Assembly: GCF_907165045.1 (NCBI RefSeq)
Contig: NZ_CAJRAU010000004.1
Coordinates: forward strand, 310,001-374,000
Direction of reading: 5' to 3'
DNA: 64,000 nt
Source of the DNA: Dyadobacter linearis
Lineage (GTDB): Bacteria > Bacteroidota > Bacteroidia > Cytophagales > Spirosomataceae
Position numbers and translations under genes: made by a program
Shown here: positions 9,447 to 17,674 of the stretch, in pieces
How positions within the stretch are numbered: position 1 is the stretch's first letter
Layout of the letters: every line of letters starts with the position of its first letter
Notes under the pieces: model-generated
What the model saw: the letters and a program-made list of their open reading frames with translations, nothing else
What the model was told of the DNA's origin: nothing
Databases searched by the model: none

Positions 9447-9824
9447 TTATTTCACTGTCACAATGCGCTCTACTTTTTCTTCCGATAGTTGGAAAGTTTT
9501 TGATTGAACGTCTTTTCCGCTGATAACGTCCAGTTTGTATTGACCAGCTTCCATACTGTCCAGATTCAGGGTGCGACCGAATTTTTGTTGATTCTTACCA
9601 ACCGTTTCGCGGTAAACGACATCTCCGTTTTCATTTTTAAGCAATAGAACTGTGTTGCAGTCTGCATTGCTCTTGTCTACCAAAACGTTGATCTTACCTG
9701 CTTTAGTTGGGTAAATACCTGTTCCCAGGGCTGCTTTTTTAGCTTCTTTGTCTTCTGCGTTTGCAGTGAAGCCAGCTGCTACGAATGCGAATGCTAATGC
9801 GAAAGTTTTGAATGAAGTTTTCAT
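9447..9824 (-). CDS. Small secreted protein, probable beta-sandwich, function unknown
   Basis: A 125-residue protein with a clear signal peptide (TFALAFAFVAAGFTANAED). The mature part resembles short periplasmic beta-sandwich domains: VLVDKSNADCNTVLLLKNENGDVVYRE is followed by MEAGQYKLDVISGKD, the layout of a one-domain Fn3-like or T9SS C-terminal-like fold. A single cysteine is present. I do not recognise a named family. It is monocistronic, bounded by a strong terminator and a 300-base upstream gap, so it is regulated on its own. A CTD-like cell-surface protein is one possibility, but the protein is too short to carry a separate cargo domain. Confidence 0.65.
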   Translation of the reverse strand: MKTSFKTFALAFAFVAAGFTANAEDKEAKKAALGTGIYPTKAGKINVLVDKSNADCNTVLLLKNENGDVVYRETVGKNQQKFGRTLNLDSMEAGQYKLDVISGKDVQSKTFQLSEEKVERIVTVK

Positions 9825-10065
9825 GGCTATTTATGTTTATGGCTGTTGTTTTTGGTTTGATTTTCTTTTTGTCTTTGAGGACATAACAAAGGTGCGGCTA
9901 AACCTGGTACTATGTATAACAAAGTACAGGAGTGGAAATTTTAGGTAAGTGAATGGTTGATATCTTTCATGAGTAATTGAGTGGTTAAATGCTGTGGACT
10001 TATTTGGTCTAATGATGTCTGCGCGAGCTGAAAGTTGCACGCCTGTTTGTTAATAACTGTTAAAA
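9825..10065. other. Intergenic region upstream of the small secreted protein gene
   Basis: About 240 bases with no convincing gene. On the minus strand it carries CACCTTTG close to the start of the small secreted protein, 7 of 8 matches to the TAnnTTTG element, with further TTTG-containing sequence upstream; this is a weak promoter candidate. Short readings across it lack any family resemblance. Confidence 0.4.
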
Positions 10066-10098
10066 AAAATGGCCGCCCGCGATGCAGACAGCCATTTC
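10066..10098 (-). terminator. Terminator at the end of the MFS gene and catabolic block
   Basis: On the minus strand AAATGGC pairs with GCCATTT and is followed by a run of eight T. It lies about 27 bases after the MFS stop codon. Confidence 0.65.
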
Positions 10099-10124
10099 TT
10101 GGTAAGACAATGATTTGCCGGAAC

Positions 10125-11366
10125 TTATTCTTTCTCGATAAAGTCCATGTCTTTTGTGAATGTTTCTTCCAGATAATACAACGCTAATAACGCTACCGCA
10201 GAAGTAGCGACGCCGATCACCAGCGCACTTTGGATTACGCCCAGATCTGGTTTGAAGCTGACAAACAATGCCGCCAGCGGAATGGTGGCGCCGCGTACAA
10301 AGTTCGGTACCGTAGTCGCGACGGTCGCGCGGAGGTTGGTTCCGAAAAGCTCGGCCGCGATGGTGATAAACAAAGTCCAGTATCCATTGCAGAAGCCAAG
10401 TAGCCCGCAGAGCAGGTAAAACGAGAAAAGATCTGTCATCGGGATCAACAGATACCCTATTACCATTGCCAGTGAAAGGAGGATAAAAAGCCGGATCACC
10501 TTCTTTCTGCTTTTTAAATACTGACTCAATAACCCGCTCACAATATCCCCGCCCACCTGGCCCGAGAATGCGATCATTACCGCTTTTCCTGCATTTATAC
10601 CAATAATACCCTTTGCCGCGCCGAATTCAGGGGAAAAAGTGATCAGGATCCCGACCACAAACCAGATCGGCAGCCCAACCAGGATCGCCATCATATATTT
10701 ACCAAATCGCTTTCCGTTGGTTAGGATCATCATAATATTGCCCCGGTCAACCGCCTTTTCCTTCACGTGCTTGAACATACCGGACTCAAATACATTGAAC
10801 CGCAGCACCAGCAGCAGCAAGCCCATTCCACCGCCCACGAAATAGGAGATCCGCCAGGCGAACATATCTGCGACAAAGTAGGCGAGGATAGCGCCCATTA
10901 CGCCAAGAGTAGCAACCAGCGTAGTTCCATAGCCGCGTATTTCCTTTGGTAGCACCTCCGTTACCAGCGTAATACCGGCCCCAAGCTCGCCCGCCAGACC
11001 TACGCCCGCAATAAAGCGAAGTATCGCATATTGATCCAGTGAGGTCACAAAACCGTTACCGATATTAGCGAGCGAATACATGATAATTGAACCAAAAAGT
11101 ACCGAAAGGCGGCCCTTTTTATCTGCAATAACTCCCCACAAAACGCCACCGATCAGCATACCGGCCATTTGATAATTGAGCAGGGTAATTCCTTCGGTAA
11201 GTAACTGATCATCGGGCACATTCAAGGCTTTCAAACTCGGAACGCGCACTACGCTAAACAAAAACAGGTCGTACATATCGACCAGGTAACCCAGCGCCGC
11301 CACGATAACCGGCACCTGCATTAACTGCGAAAGAAGAGAAGGACGGGAAGTAGGAAGTTCGGACAT
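10125..11366 (-). CDS. MFS transporter, probably for a sugar acid or oligosaccharide
   Basis: A 413-residue, 12-helix major facilitator. The motif between helices 2 and 3 reads GVIADKKGRLSVLFGS, the classic MFS signature, and LAGELGAGITLVTEVLPKEIRG matches the sugar/metabolite:H+ symporter and aromatic acid:H+ symporter groups. The substrate cannot be read from sequence. It is the last gene of a block with a GH88 hydrolase, isomerase, oxidoreductase and SDR, so a uronate or modified disaccharide is the likely cargo. A repeat-filled gap of 148 bases separates it from the upstream SDR, so its expression may be partly uncoupled. Confidence 0.8.
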   Translation of the reverse strand: MSELPTSRPSLLSQLMQVPVIVAALGYLVDMYDLFLFSVVRVPSLKALNVPDDQLLTEGITLLNYQMAGMLIGGVLWGVIADKKGRLSVLFGSIIMYSLANIGNGFVTSLDQYAILRFIAGVGLAGELGAGITLVTEVLPKEIRGYGTTLVATLGVMGAILAYFVADMFAWRISYFVGGGMGLLLLVLRFNVFESGMFKHVKEKAVDRGNIMMILTNGKRFGKYMMAILVGLPIWFVVGILITFSPEFGAAKGIIGINAGKAVMIAFSGQVGGDIVSGLLSQYLKSRKKVIRLFILLSLAMVIGYLLIPMTDLFSFYLLCGLLGFCNGYWTLFITIAAELFGTNLRATVATTVPNFVRGATIPLAALFVSFKPDLGVIQSALVIGVATSAVALLALYYLEETFTKDMDFIEKE

Positions 11367-11371
11367 TTTGG

Positions 11372-11511
11372 GAGCTTTTAGTTTTTAGCTATTAGCAGTT
11401 AGCCTTTAGCCCTTAGCTATTGTGAAAAAATTATCAAAGACAATACTTAAAAGCTTATAACGAACAGCTAATAGCTAACAGCTAACAGCTTTTAGCTACC
11501 AGCCAACAGCT
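11372..11511. repeat. Large inverted repeat with 7-bp repeat arms
   Basis: The left arm (11372-11420) is built of degenerate TTAGCTR/TTAGCAG units and the right arm (11463-11511) of the complementary AACAGCT/AATAGCT units, around a 42-base A/T-rich loop. It occupies nearly the whole gap between the SDR stop and the MFS start. The 18-mer TTAGCTATTAGCAGTTAG occurs in the left arm (about 11385-11402) and again near 13447-13464. Confidence 0.8.
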
Positions 11512-11514
11512 CAA

Positions 11515-12285
11515 TCACAATCTATCAATCAACATCCCGCCGTCCACACCGATCACCTGGCCGGTGGAGTAGGGGAAATCGCCCCGGGTTAAGGAGGCTA
11601 CCGCTTTACCTACGTCGTCGGGTGTGCCCCAGCGGGGCTGTAATGCAATGCCGCTCTGGAACAGGTTATCGTATTTTTCCTGGACTTTGGATGTCATATC
11701 CGTCGATATAATACCTGGCCGGATCTCGAAAACGGGGATATTGAATTCGGCCATTCTCACGGCGAAAAGCAGATTTGTCATCGCCAGTCCTGCTTTGGAA
11801 ACGCAGTATTCTCCGCGATTAACAGAAGCGACCGTCGCCGAAATGGACGTTACAAAAATGATCGTGGCTTCAAAGGCGTGGTTATTCTGCTTCGTATGCG
11901 CCATTCTTTTTGCAATCGCCTGCGTAAAGAAAAACGGTCCCTGCAAATTGGTCGTCATTACTTCTTCGTAGTTCTCAATGGTAGTTTCAAGAATGTCAAG
12001 CCGCACGCGGGGAGCGATTCCTGCATTGTTAACCAGAATATTGATCTCCCCCAGAACAGAGTATGCTTTTTCTATAATTTCCTCACGGTCAGCGGCGGAG
12101 GCAATACTTCCCTGGCAGTAGACTGCTTCGGCGCCGAGGCTTCTAAGTTCGTCCAACGCCTCGGTAACGCTATCTTCATCGCGTACGCCATTAATCGCCA
12201 GGTTATATCCTTCTTTGGCCAATGCTTTTGCAATGCCAAAACCGATCCCGCGACTTCCTCCCGTAATTAGAGCGGTCTTTTTCAT
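11515..12285 (-). CDS. SDR family oxidoreductase
   Basis: A classical short-chain dehydrogenase of 256 residues. [15 protein letters not shown] near the N-terminus is the cofactor loop, NNAGIAPR the NNAG motif, and YCVSKAG carries the catalytic Tyr and Lys; a Ser precedes in [10 protein letters not shown]. The family includes 3-ketoacyl-ACP reductases and sugar (keto)reductases. Here the neighbours argue for a sugar or uronate ketoreductase, such as the KduD type, rather than fatty acid synthesis. Its start overlaps the stop of the upstream oxidoreductase by four bases (ATGA), which indicates translational coupling. Confidence 0.82.
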   Translation of the reverse strand: MKKTALITGGSRGIGFGIAKALAKEGYNLAINGVRDEDSVTEALDELRSLGAEAVYCQGSIASAADREEIIEKAYSVLGEINILVNNAGIAPRVRLDILETTIENYEEVMTTNLQGPFFFTQAIAKRMAHTKQNNHAFEATIIFVTSISATVASVNRGEYCVSKAGLAMTNLLFAVRMAEFNIPVFEIRPGIISTDMTSKVQEKYDNLFQSGIALQPRWGTPDDVGKAVASLTRGDFPYSTGQVIGVDGGMLIDRL

Positions 12286-13427
12286 AGTTCGTCAATATCA
12301 ACCCAGGCGCGTTTTGCCCAGCTTTCCAAACCTTTTTCTGCCAGCTGTACCCCGCGCGCACCTGCTTTCAAATCCCATGGAAATGGCGTGTCCTTTACAA
12401 TATGTTTCAGGAAAAGCTCCCACTGCGCCTTGAATGCATTGTCAAAAAGCTCTTGCTCAGGTACTTTCGACCAGCCTTCATAAAATGGGATCGGTTGTGG
12501 AATATCCGGGTTCCACACTGGCTTCGGCGTATTTCCGTAATGCTGAATGTGGCAATCTCGCAAGCCAGCTACTGCTGAACCGTGCGTTCCGTCTACCTGT
12601 AACGTCAAAAGATCGTCGCGGCGAACGCGTACCGTCCACGATGAGTTGAATTGCGCGATCACGTCGCCTTCCAGCTCAAAAGTCGCATAGCAGGCATCGT
12701 CGGCAGTTGCTTTGTATGCGTTACCGTTTTCGTCGATGCGCTCGGGAATATGTGTGGCACCTAGGCAGGATACTGATTTTACTTTTCCGAACAGGTTATC
12801 CAATACATATCGCCAGTGGCAGAGCATATCTACGATAATACCGCCGTCATCTTCCTTACGATAATTCCACGAAGGCCGCTGGGCAGGGATACTGTGCCCT
12901 TCGAAAACCCAGTAGCCGAACTCGCCGCGAACGGAAAGGATTTTACCAAAAAAACCATTTTCCATTAAACGCTTCAATTTCAGCATTCCCGGCAGCCAGA
13001 GTTTATCCTGGACCACACCGTTTTTCAATCCAGCAGCTGTCGCCAGCTCATACAGCTCCAATGCTTCCTCCGTAGTAGTACCCGTTGGCTTTTCACAATA
13101 AATATGCTTTCCAGCCAAAATTGCTTTCTTCACGGCGGCAGCGCGGCGACCTGTAACCTGAGCGTCGAAATAAATGTGATAATTTGGATCAGACAACACC
13201 GAATCAAGATCGGTCGTGTACTTCTGTACGCCCGATTGCTTGCAAAGTGCCTGCAATTTGGATTCGTTCCTGCCCACCAGAATAGGATCGGGCATGATCA
13301 CTTCGTCCGCAGAAATCTTTACACCACCCTGTTCTCTGATTGCTTTGATCGAGCGCAGCAAATGCTGGTTCGTTCCCATGCGGCCGGTTACGCCGTTCAT
13401 GATAATGCCGATGTTATGTGTAGTCAT
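12282..13427 (-). CDS. Gfo/Idh/MocA family oxidoreductase (cytoplasmic)
   Basis: A 381-residue NAD(P)-dependent sugar oxidoreductase. The N-terminal Rossmann region ([16 protein letters not shown]) is followed by the family EKP motif in [15 protein letters not shown], then the C-terminal alpha/beta domain with [16 protein letters not shown], which carries the catalytic region. There is no signal peptide, unlike the Tat-exported relative near 60 kb. It is coupled to the downstream SDR by a four-base overlap and follows the isomerase gene after 41 bases. The likely role is oxidation of a sugar or sugar acid ring carbon in the GH88 catabolic block. Confidence 0.85.
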   Translation of the reverse strand: MTTHNIGIIMNGVTGRMGTNQHLLRSIKAIREQGGVKISADEVIMPDPILVGRNESKLQALCKQSGVQKYTTDLDSVLSDPNYHIYFDAQVTGRRAAAVKKAILAGKHIYCEKPTGTTTEEALELYELATAAGLKNGVVQDKLWLPGMLKLKRLMENGFFGKILSVRGEFGYWVFEGHSIPAQRPSWNYRKEDDGGIIVDMLCHWRYVLDNLFGKVKSVSCLGATHIPERIDENGNAYKATADDACYATFELEGDVIAQFNSSWTVRVRRDDLLTLQVDGTHGSAVAGLRDCHIQHYGNTPKPVWNPDIPQPIPFYEGWSKVPEQELFDNAFKAQWELFLKHIVKDTPFPWDLKAGARGVQLAEKGLESWAKRAWVDIDEL

Positions 13428-13433
13428 TGTATT

Positions 13434-13466
13434 AAGCTTTTGGCTGTTAGCTATTAGCAGTTAGTT
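13434..13466. repeat. Half copy of the 7-bp repeat element
   Basis: A single arm, without its complement, in the 41-base gap between the isomerase and oxidoreductase genes. It shares the 18-mer TTAGCTATTAGCAGTTAG and the preceding AGCTTTT with the left arm at 11372-11420. Confidence 0.7.
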
Positions 13467-13468
13467 TT

Positions 13469-14293
13469 TTATACTGTTTTTAAAAATGCATTTGTGATCT
13501 CTTCCAGGAAAATGTTCTGGTCTTTGGCCCAATGGATATTTGAAAATATTTCCACTTCACAAAAACCATTGAATCCGGTCGCTTCCACCCAGCTTCTGAT
13601 CTTTTTCAGGTCAATGCAACCTTCGCCCATTAAGCCGCGGTCGTTGAGGAGATCAATGGTATTCACTTTCCAGTCGCAGACGTGGTAAGCAAGCAGGTTG
13701 CCATTTGCGCCGCATCTTGCAATCTCTTTTTCCAGATCCCCGTCCCACCATAAATGGTAAACGTCCACGGCAACTCCTACAAAAGGCGATTTGAAATACT
13801 CCGCAAGATCATTCGCCTGCGCCAACGTATTGATCGCCGAACGGTCGGCAGCGTACATGGGGTGCAGCGGCTCGATCGCCAGTTTTACATTCAGTTTTTC
13901 GGCAAGAGGTAATATCGCCTGGATCCCTTCTTTGATCTGCTCTCTCGACTTTTCGAGCGACTGGTCAGGCGAGGCTCCGCAAACGAGTACGATCATCGGC
14001 GCACCTAATGCAGCGGCTTCTTCAAGCAGTTTTTTGTTATGATCGATCGCCTGCGCGCGGCCTGCACTGCTTGTATGCGGAAAAAAACCGCCGCGTACGT
14101 AGGAAACAATTTCAAGACCGGCAGCCCGGATCAGCTCTCCGGCATGTCGAGGACCGATCCGCTCAATTGAACTCTGCCAGACGCTTATTCCTTTGACCCC
14201 AGCCGCCGCATACTTTTCCACCGCCTTCGAAAGTTCCCAGGGTTTGGTGGTAATGGAATGAATGCAGCAACGGTCAAGTGTTATATTTTCCAA
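13469..14293 (-). CDS. Sugar phosphate isomerase/epimerase, TIM-barrel (AP endonuclease 2 fold)
   Basis: A 274-residue xylose-isomerase-like TIM barrel. Conserved blocks include LAIEPLHPMYAADRSAI (metal-binding Glu at the end of strand 5), VGVAVDVYHLWWDGD (Asp and His ligands), and FCEVEIFSN with the final Glu. The family covers hydroxypyruvate isomerases, myo-inosose dehydratases, tagatose epimerases and, more recently, enzymes acting on 3-keto-glycosides. The reaction here is therefore open, but the position between an oxidoreductase and a GH88 hydrolase points to a keto-sugar intermediate. No signal peptide is seen, so it is cytoplasmic. Confidence 0.8.
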   Translation of the reverse strand: MENITLDRCCIHSITTKPWELSKAVEKYAAAGVKGISVWQSSIERIGPRHAGELIRAAGLEIVSYVRGGFFPHTSSAGRAQAIDHNKKLLEEAAALGAPMIVLVCGASPDQSLEKSREQIKEGIQAILPLAEKLNVKLAIEPLHPMYAADRSAINTLAQANDLAEYFKSPFVGVAVDVYHLWWDGDLEKEIARCGANGNLLAYHVCDWKVNTIDLLNDRGLMGEGCIDLKKIRSWVEATGFNGFCEVEIFSNIHWAKDQNIFLEEITNAFLKTV

Positions 14294-14316
14294 GGTTAAT
14301 TCGGATTTTTTAAATG

Positions 14317-14572
14317 GTCATTTGTTGTCATTGGTGGTCATTTTTAGTCACTTATTGTCATTGGTTGTCATTTGGTGGTCATTTTTAGTCACTTATTGTC
14401 ATTGTTAGTCATTTTAGTACATTAAATTAACCTCCAACTTATTCCTCCATTAACAACAAATGACCTAATGACTACAAATGACCAATAGTGACAACAAATG
14501 ACTAACAGTGACTACAAATGACCAATAGTGACTACAAATGACTAATAGTGACAACGAATGACTAACAATGAC
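14317..14572. repeat. Inverted repeat made of helically phased 10-bp units
   Basis: The left arm has GTCA at 14317, 14327, 14337, 14347, 14357, 14367, 14378, 14388, 14398 and 14408. The right arm has TGAC at 14461 and then exactly every 10 bases from 14469 to 14569. AATGAC and AGTGAC units mostly alternate. A 33-base segment is repeated at 14331 and 14372, and a 23-base segment at 14470 and 14510, a higher-order unit of 40-41 bases. The roughly 50-base centre (14412-14460) is A/T-rich. The element fills the gap between the GH88 stop and the isomerase start. Neither arm can encode a periodic peptide, since 10 is not a multiple of 3. Confidence 0.92.
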
Positions 14573-14579
14573 AAAAACG

Positions 14580-15965
14580 TTATTCCTTCACCGCACCCAA
14601 ATAGCTGTAATAAGGCTGCCCTGCATTAATGCGGTGCAGATATAATGCTACTTCCCGTGCGTGATAATCCCCCCACATGCTCGATTCGCCGCAGGGTATT
14701 TTCTGGCCTGCGGGTATGTTGTCCCAGCCATTTGGCCGGTGGTAGATCGAATGCAATATCAGCCCCTGGTGGGTTGGGTCAGTAGATAAATAAGGTTCGG
14801 CAAAAAGCGAATCCACTGCGGTTAAGCCTGCCTGCCAGTATTTTTTGCCTTCTTCCTGCTGCCCTTTTGCTTCAAGATATTTACCCAATCGCAGTAATCC
14901 CTGTGCACCGATTGCAGCAGCCGAGCTGTCGATAGGCTCGAATTCGTTGTATGGATCGGAAGTGCGGTTTGTATAATCGCCTAGTTTGTGAATTTGCGGC
15001 GCGCCGGTATCCCAATAAGGTATGCCGTCGGCGGCTGTATTTTCGATATAAAAATCACACGTTGCTTTGGCGGCTTTGAGATATATTCTTTCTATTTCTG
15101 CTCTTCCACCTAGTTGCGACAGTTCTTCGTCTGAAAAACTTGCCAGCGATTCCAGTTGTTCGGCAAAACCGAGCATTGCCCAGGCAAGCCCGCGCGTCCA
15201 GGTTGTGAATCCTGAAAAACCTTGTTGTGAATTAGGACAGCGATAATTGCCGTCATTCGTATTAAAAACACTTTCATGCGCCGTGCGGCCCCAAAGATCG
15301 TAACTGTCGCGGCCTTCACCGTAATAGACTGAATAGTTGGCCGTAGCAATTGAATGCAGTGTTCCGCGTTCGAGCAGACTGGTTTTTACATCATTCTCAC
15401 CCATTAATCCATGCCCCATCAAATGCGAGACCATCAATGCACGAACCGAGCGGATCGTATCAACAAATAAAGAATGCGGTCCGTTAAATGAGTGAATAAA
15501 ACCCTGGCCATTTTTAGTATTTGTCCAGCGTTTGGCCTGCACTGCCCCTGATATTTTTAAAGCGATCTCATAAAAGTTGCGTTCCCATTCATTTTCAGGA
15601 ATGCGACCTTCATTCATCAATCTCAAAAGATTGCCGTAGGTACTTACATTGTTGAAACCATGATCATGCACACCAAAATGGCCCACGTGCGACGCCATGT
15701 AATTGACGGTATTTTTTCTGGCTGAATCCAAAAATCTGGTATCGCCGGTTGCGTCAAACTGCAAAACTTCCGCGCCATATTGAAATCCCTGCGTCCATTC
15801 TGTCCAGCCTCTGAGCGTGTATTTTCCATTGACGGTAAACACGGGCGTACCTTTCGAGTTGTCGTATTCCCTGTTGATGAGGTCGATTTTCTCGGCGGAA
15901 AGCTGCCAGAGTTTGTCGATTTTTGGTTGAAGCGCCGCGGCGGTAAGGTCGTTCCTAATCTGCAT
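14580..15965 (-). CDS. Glycoside hydrolase family 88 unsaturated uronyl hydrolase
   Basis: A 461-residue (alpha/alpha)6-barrel enzyme that hydrates the 4,5-double bond of unsaturated uronic acid at the non-reducing end of lyase products, causing the sugar to open and detach. The likely acid-base pair is Asp101 in GVHDHGFNN and Asp169 in SLFVDTIRS, matching the two essential Asp of the family; FTTWTRGLAWAMLGFAEQ is another strongly conserved block. There is no signal peptide, so it works in the cytoplasm on imported oligosaccharides. No polysaccharide lyase or SusC/SusD pair lies in the window, so the parent polymer (pectin, glycosaminoglycan, ulvan or other) is unknown. An AraC regulator sits upstream. 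Confidence 0.9.
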   Translation of the reverse strand: MQIRNDLTAAALQPKIDKLWQLSAEKIDLINREYDNSKGTPVFTVNGKYTLRGWTEWTQGFQYGAEVLQFDATGDTRFLDSARKNTVNYMASHVGHFGVHDHGFNNVSTYGNLLRLMNEGRIPENEWERNFYEIALKISGAVQAKRWTNTKNGQGFIHSFNGPHSLFVDTIRSVRALMVSHLMGHGLMGENDVKTSLLERGTLHSIATANYSVYYGEGRDSYDLWGRTAHESVFNTNDGNYRCPNSQQGFSGFTTWTRGLAWAMLGFAEQLESLASFSDEELSQLGGRAEIERIYLKAAKATCDFYIENTAADGIPYWDTGAPQIHKLGDYTNRTSDPYNEFEPIDSSAAAIGAQGLLRLGKYLEAKGQQEEGKKYWQAGLTAVDSLFAEPYLSTDPTHQGLILHSIYHRPNGWDNIPAGQKIPCGESSMWGDYHAREVALYLHRINAGQPYYSYLGAVKE

Positions 15966-16052
15966 AATATCCGGATAGTATTATTTAGTATTTTAAATAT
16001 AGGATAATACAAAGATATAATGGCCGAAAAGCCAGATCAAGGTACAAATCGG

Positions 16053-16979
16053 CTAATGGATGGTACTTTTCCGTACTTGATCCCGGTACTCGTTTGGGGT
16101 AAGTCCGGTTTTCTTTTTGAAGATCCGACTGAAATAGGAGGGGTCGTCGAGATGAATGTGATAGGCTATCTCTTTGCTGCTCAAACTGGTAAAGACCAAA
16201 AGGCGTTTGGCTTCAAGCAGCAGTTTGTCAAGGATATATTCCTGCGAAGGGGTACCGAGGTATTTTTTAGTGATTTTACTCAGATAGTCGGGAGATACTG
16301 ACAGCGCATTTGCATATTGCTGCACCTCATGCATTTGCCGGAAGTTCTTTTCCACTAACTCCTGAAACCTGCCTACGAGTTCGGGAAGTGTCTGTGTTCC
16401 TGCGTCTTCCGGCTGCACATTGCGCTGACTCAACAATGCGCATTTTTGTAAAAACACCCCCAGATATTTCCCGATCAATGCCTGATCCGCGTCTTCGTTC
16501 AGATGGTCGGAAACCATATTTTCCAGGATATTATGAAAATAGCGTTTCTCGGTTTCAGATAGTGTAATAATAGGTTGCCGACGCGCGGGCTGGAAAAAAG
16601 GCAGCTGCGAGAGCGGTTGACCAACAGGATTATAAAACGTGTAAAAATCTTCGGAAAACGCGACTATAAAACCCTGGAAAGAACTTGAAAAAGTAAGCAA
16701 ATGCACCTGTCCGGGCGTTAGAAAATGTACGCCCGCTCCCTGGACTGCATAAGAGTGGAAATCGATCTCGTGAAAGCCCTGACCTTCTTCTACGAACAAA
16801 ATTTCGTAGTAAGTATGCCGGTGCGGAGTGTCGGTGGGCAGGGGAGTGATCGGTAAAGGAATAGCCAGCTCCCTATTGATCTCAATGCTGTTTTTAAAAC
16901 GGAATATCTTTAATGCAGGAACCTGGCTGGGTGTTTTCGGCAGTGAATGAATAGGTATTGCGTCTGACACTGGAATCAT
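16053..16979 (-). CDS. AraC family transcriptional regulator with N-terminal cupin
   Basis: A 308-residue regulator. The N-terminal half is a cupin-like sensor (HRHTYYEILFVEEGQGFHEIDF, then GVHFLTPGQVHLL), and the C-terminal 100 residues carry two helix-turn-helix motifs ending in the AraC signature SYFSRIFKKKTGLTPNEYRD. It is immediately upstream of and in the same direction as the GH88 gene, 87 bases away, and most likely activates the catabolic block in response to a sugar or uronate. Its start overlaps the end of the DUF4126 gene by four bases, so it may be translated from that message. Confidence 0.88.
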   Translation of the reverse strand: MIPVSDAIPIHSLPKTPSQVPALKIFRFKNSIEINRELAIPLPITPLPTDTPHRHTYYEILFVEEGQGFHEIDFHSYAVQGAGVHFLTPGQVHLLTFSSSFQGFIVAFSEDFYTFYNPVGQPLSQLPFFQPARRQPIITLSETEKRYFHNILENMVSDHLNEDADQALIGKYLGVFLQKCALLSQRNVQPEDAGTQTLPELVGRFQELVEKNFRQMHEVQQYANALSVSPDYLSKITKKYLGTPSQEYILDKLLLEAKRLLVFTSLSSKEIAYHIHLDDPSYFSRIFKKKTGLTPNEYRDQVRKSTIH

Positions 16980-17536
16980 GAGCTGCGTTTTTTCAATTTC
17001 GACAGTTTCCTGAAAAGCCAGAAAAACAGCAAACCTACCAGCGCAATGGCGATAACCGGCAGAAAAATAGCCAGGCCGGATATTGTAAATGAAGCAACAT
17101 TTTCAGCAGTGGAAACAACCGGATTTCCTATTCCGGCGGTGGTTTTGGAGGATAATAGTCTTAACGCGCCGGTGCCCAGCTGAATAATGCCTGCCGTGCC
17201 GCCACCAATGATCAGTCCCAGTCCCCAATGTACTACCGGGCTGTCGATCTCGATCACGGAAGTTGTGAGCAATGTACCTGCGATCACTGCCGCCGGCGTG
17301 GCGATGGTATCGAGCAGGTTATCGATAAAAGGAATGTAATAGCCGCCGATTTCTAATACAGTGGCGCTGAGGAGCGCGAAGAATGCCGGCAAGGTTGTGA
17401 GCCAGGCGAACTGTTCTCCCGGTGTGATCCAACCGTTCATAGCCGCGATATTGGCGAGGAGCATTGGCATAAATACCCTGAAACCGCAGCTCGCGCTGAG
17501 CCCGATCCCCAGACAAATACTTAAAAACAGCTCCAT
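16976..17536 (-). CDS. DUF4126 family membrane protein
   Basis: A 186-residue integral membrane protein with about five hydrophobic helices: an N-terminal LGIGLSASCGFRVFMPML, a glycine-rich LGLIIGGGTAGIIQLG, and a C-terminal LAIFLPVIAIALVGLLFFWLF followed by a basic tail. This layout matches DUF4126, whose function is unknown. The four-base overlap with the AraC gene downstream implies coupled translation. The gene diverges from the ABC exporter. No catalytic or ligand motifs are evident. Confidence 0.8.
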   Translation of the reverse strand: MELFLSICLGIGLSASCGFRVFMPMLLANIAAMNGWITPGEQFAWLTTLPAFFALLSATVLEIGGYYIPFIDNLLDTIATPAAVIAGTLLTTSVIEIDSPVVHWGLGLIIGGGTAGIIQLGTGALRLLSSKTTAGIGNPVVSTAENVASFTISGLAIFLPVIAIALVGLLFFWLFRKLSKLKKRSS

Positions 17537-17674
17537 TCAGTTTGTGATGATACGATGCAGGTATTCAGAAAGATACACCCGGCAGGGCAGTTTTTTCAAA
17601 TCGTTGGTGACATTTTTTAATTTTACTTTGTTGACCAAGAACACCAGTCAAGAACCAATCCAAACCAATACCAG

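Noticed and set aside
14317-14572. CRISPR array
   Set aside because: Units are only 10 bases, contiguous, without spacers, and arranged as two opposing arms; no cas gene is present.
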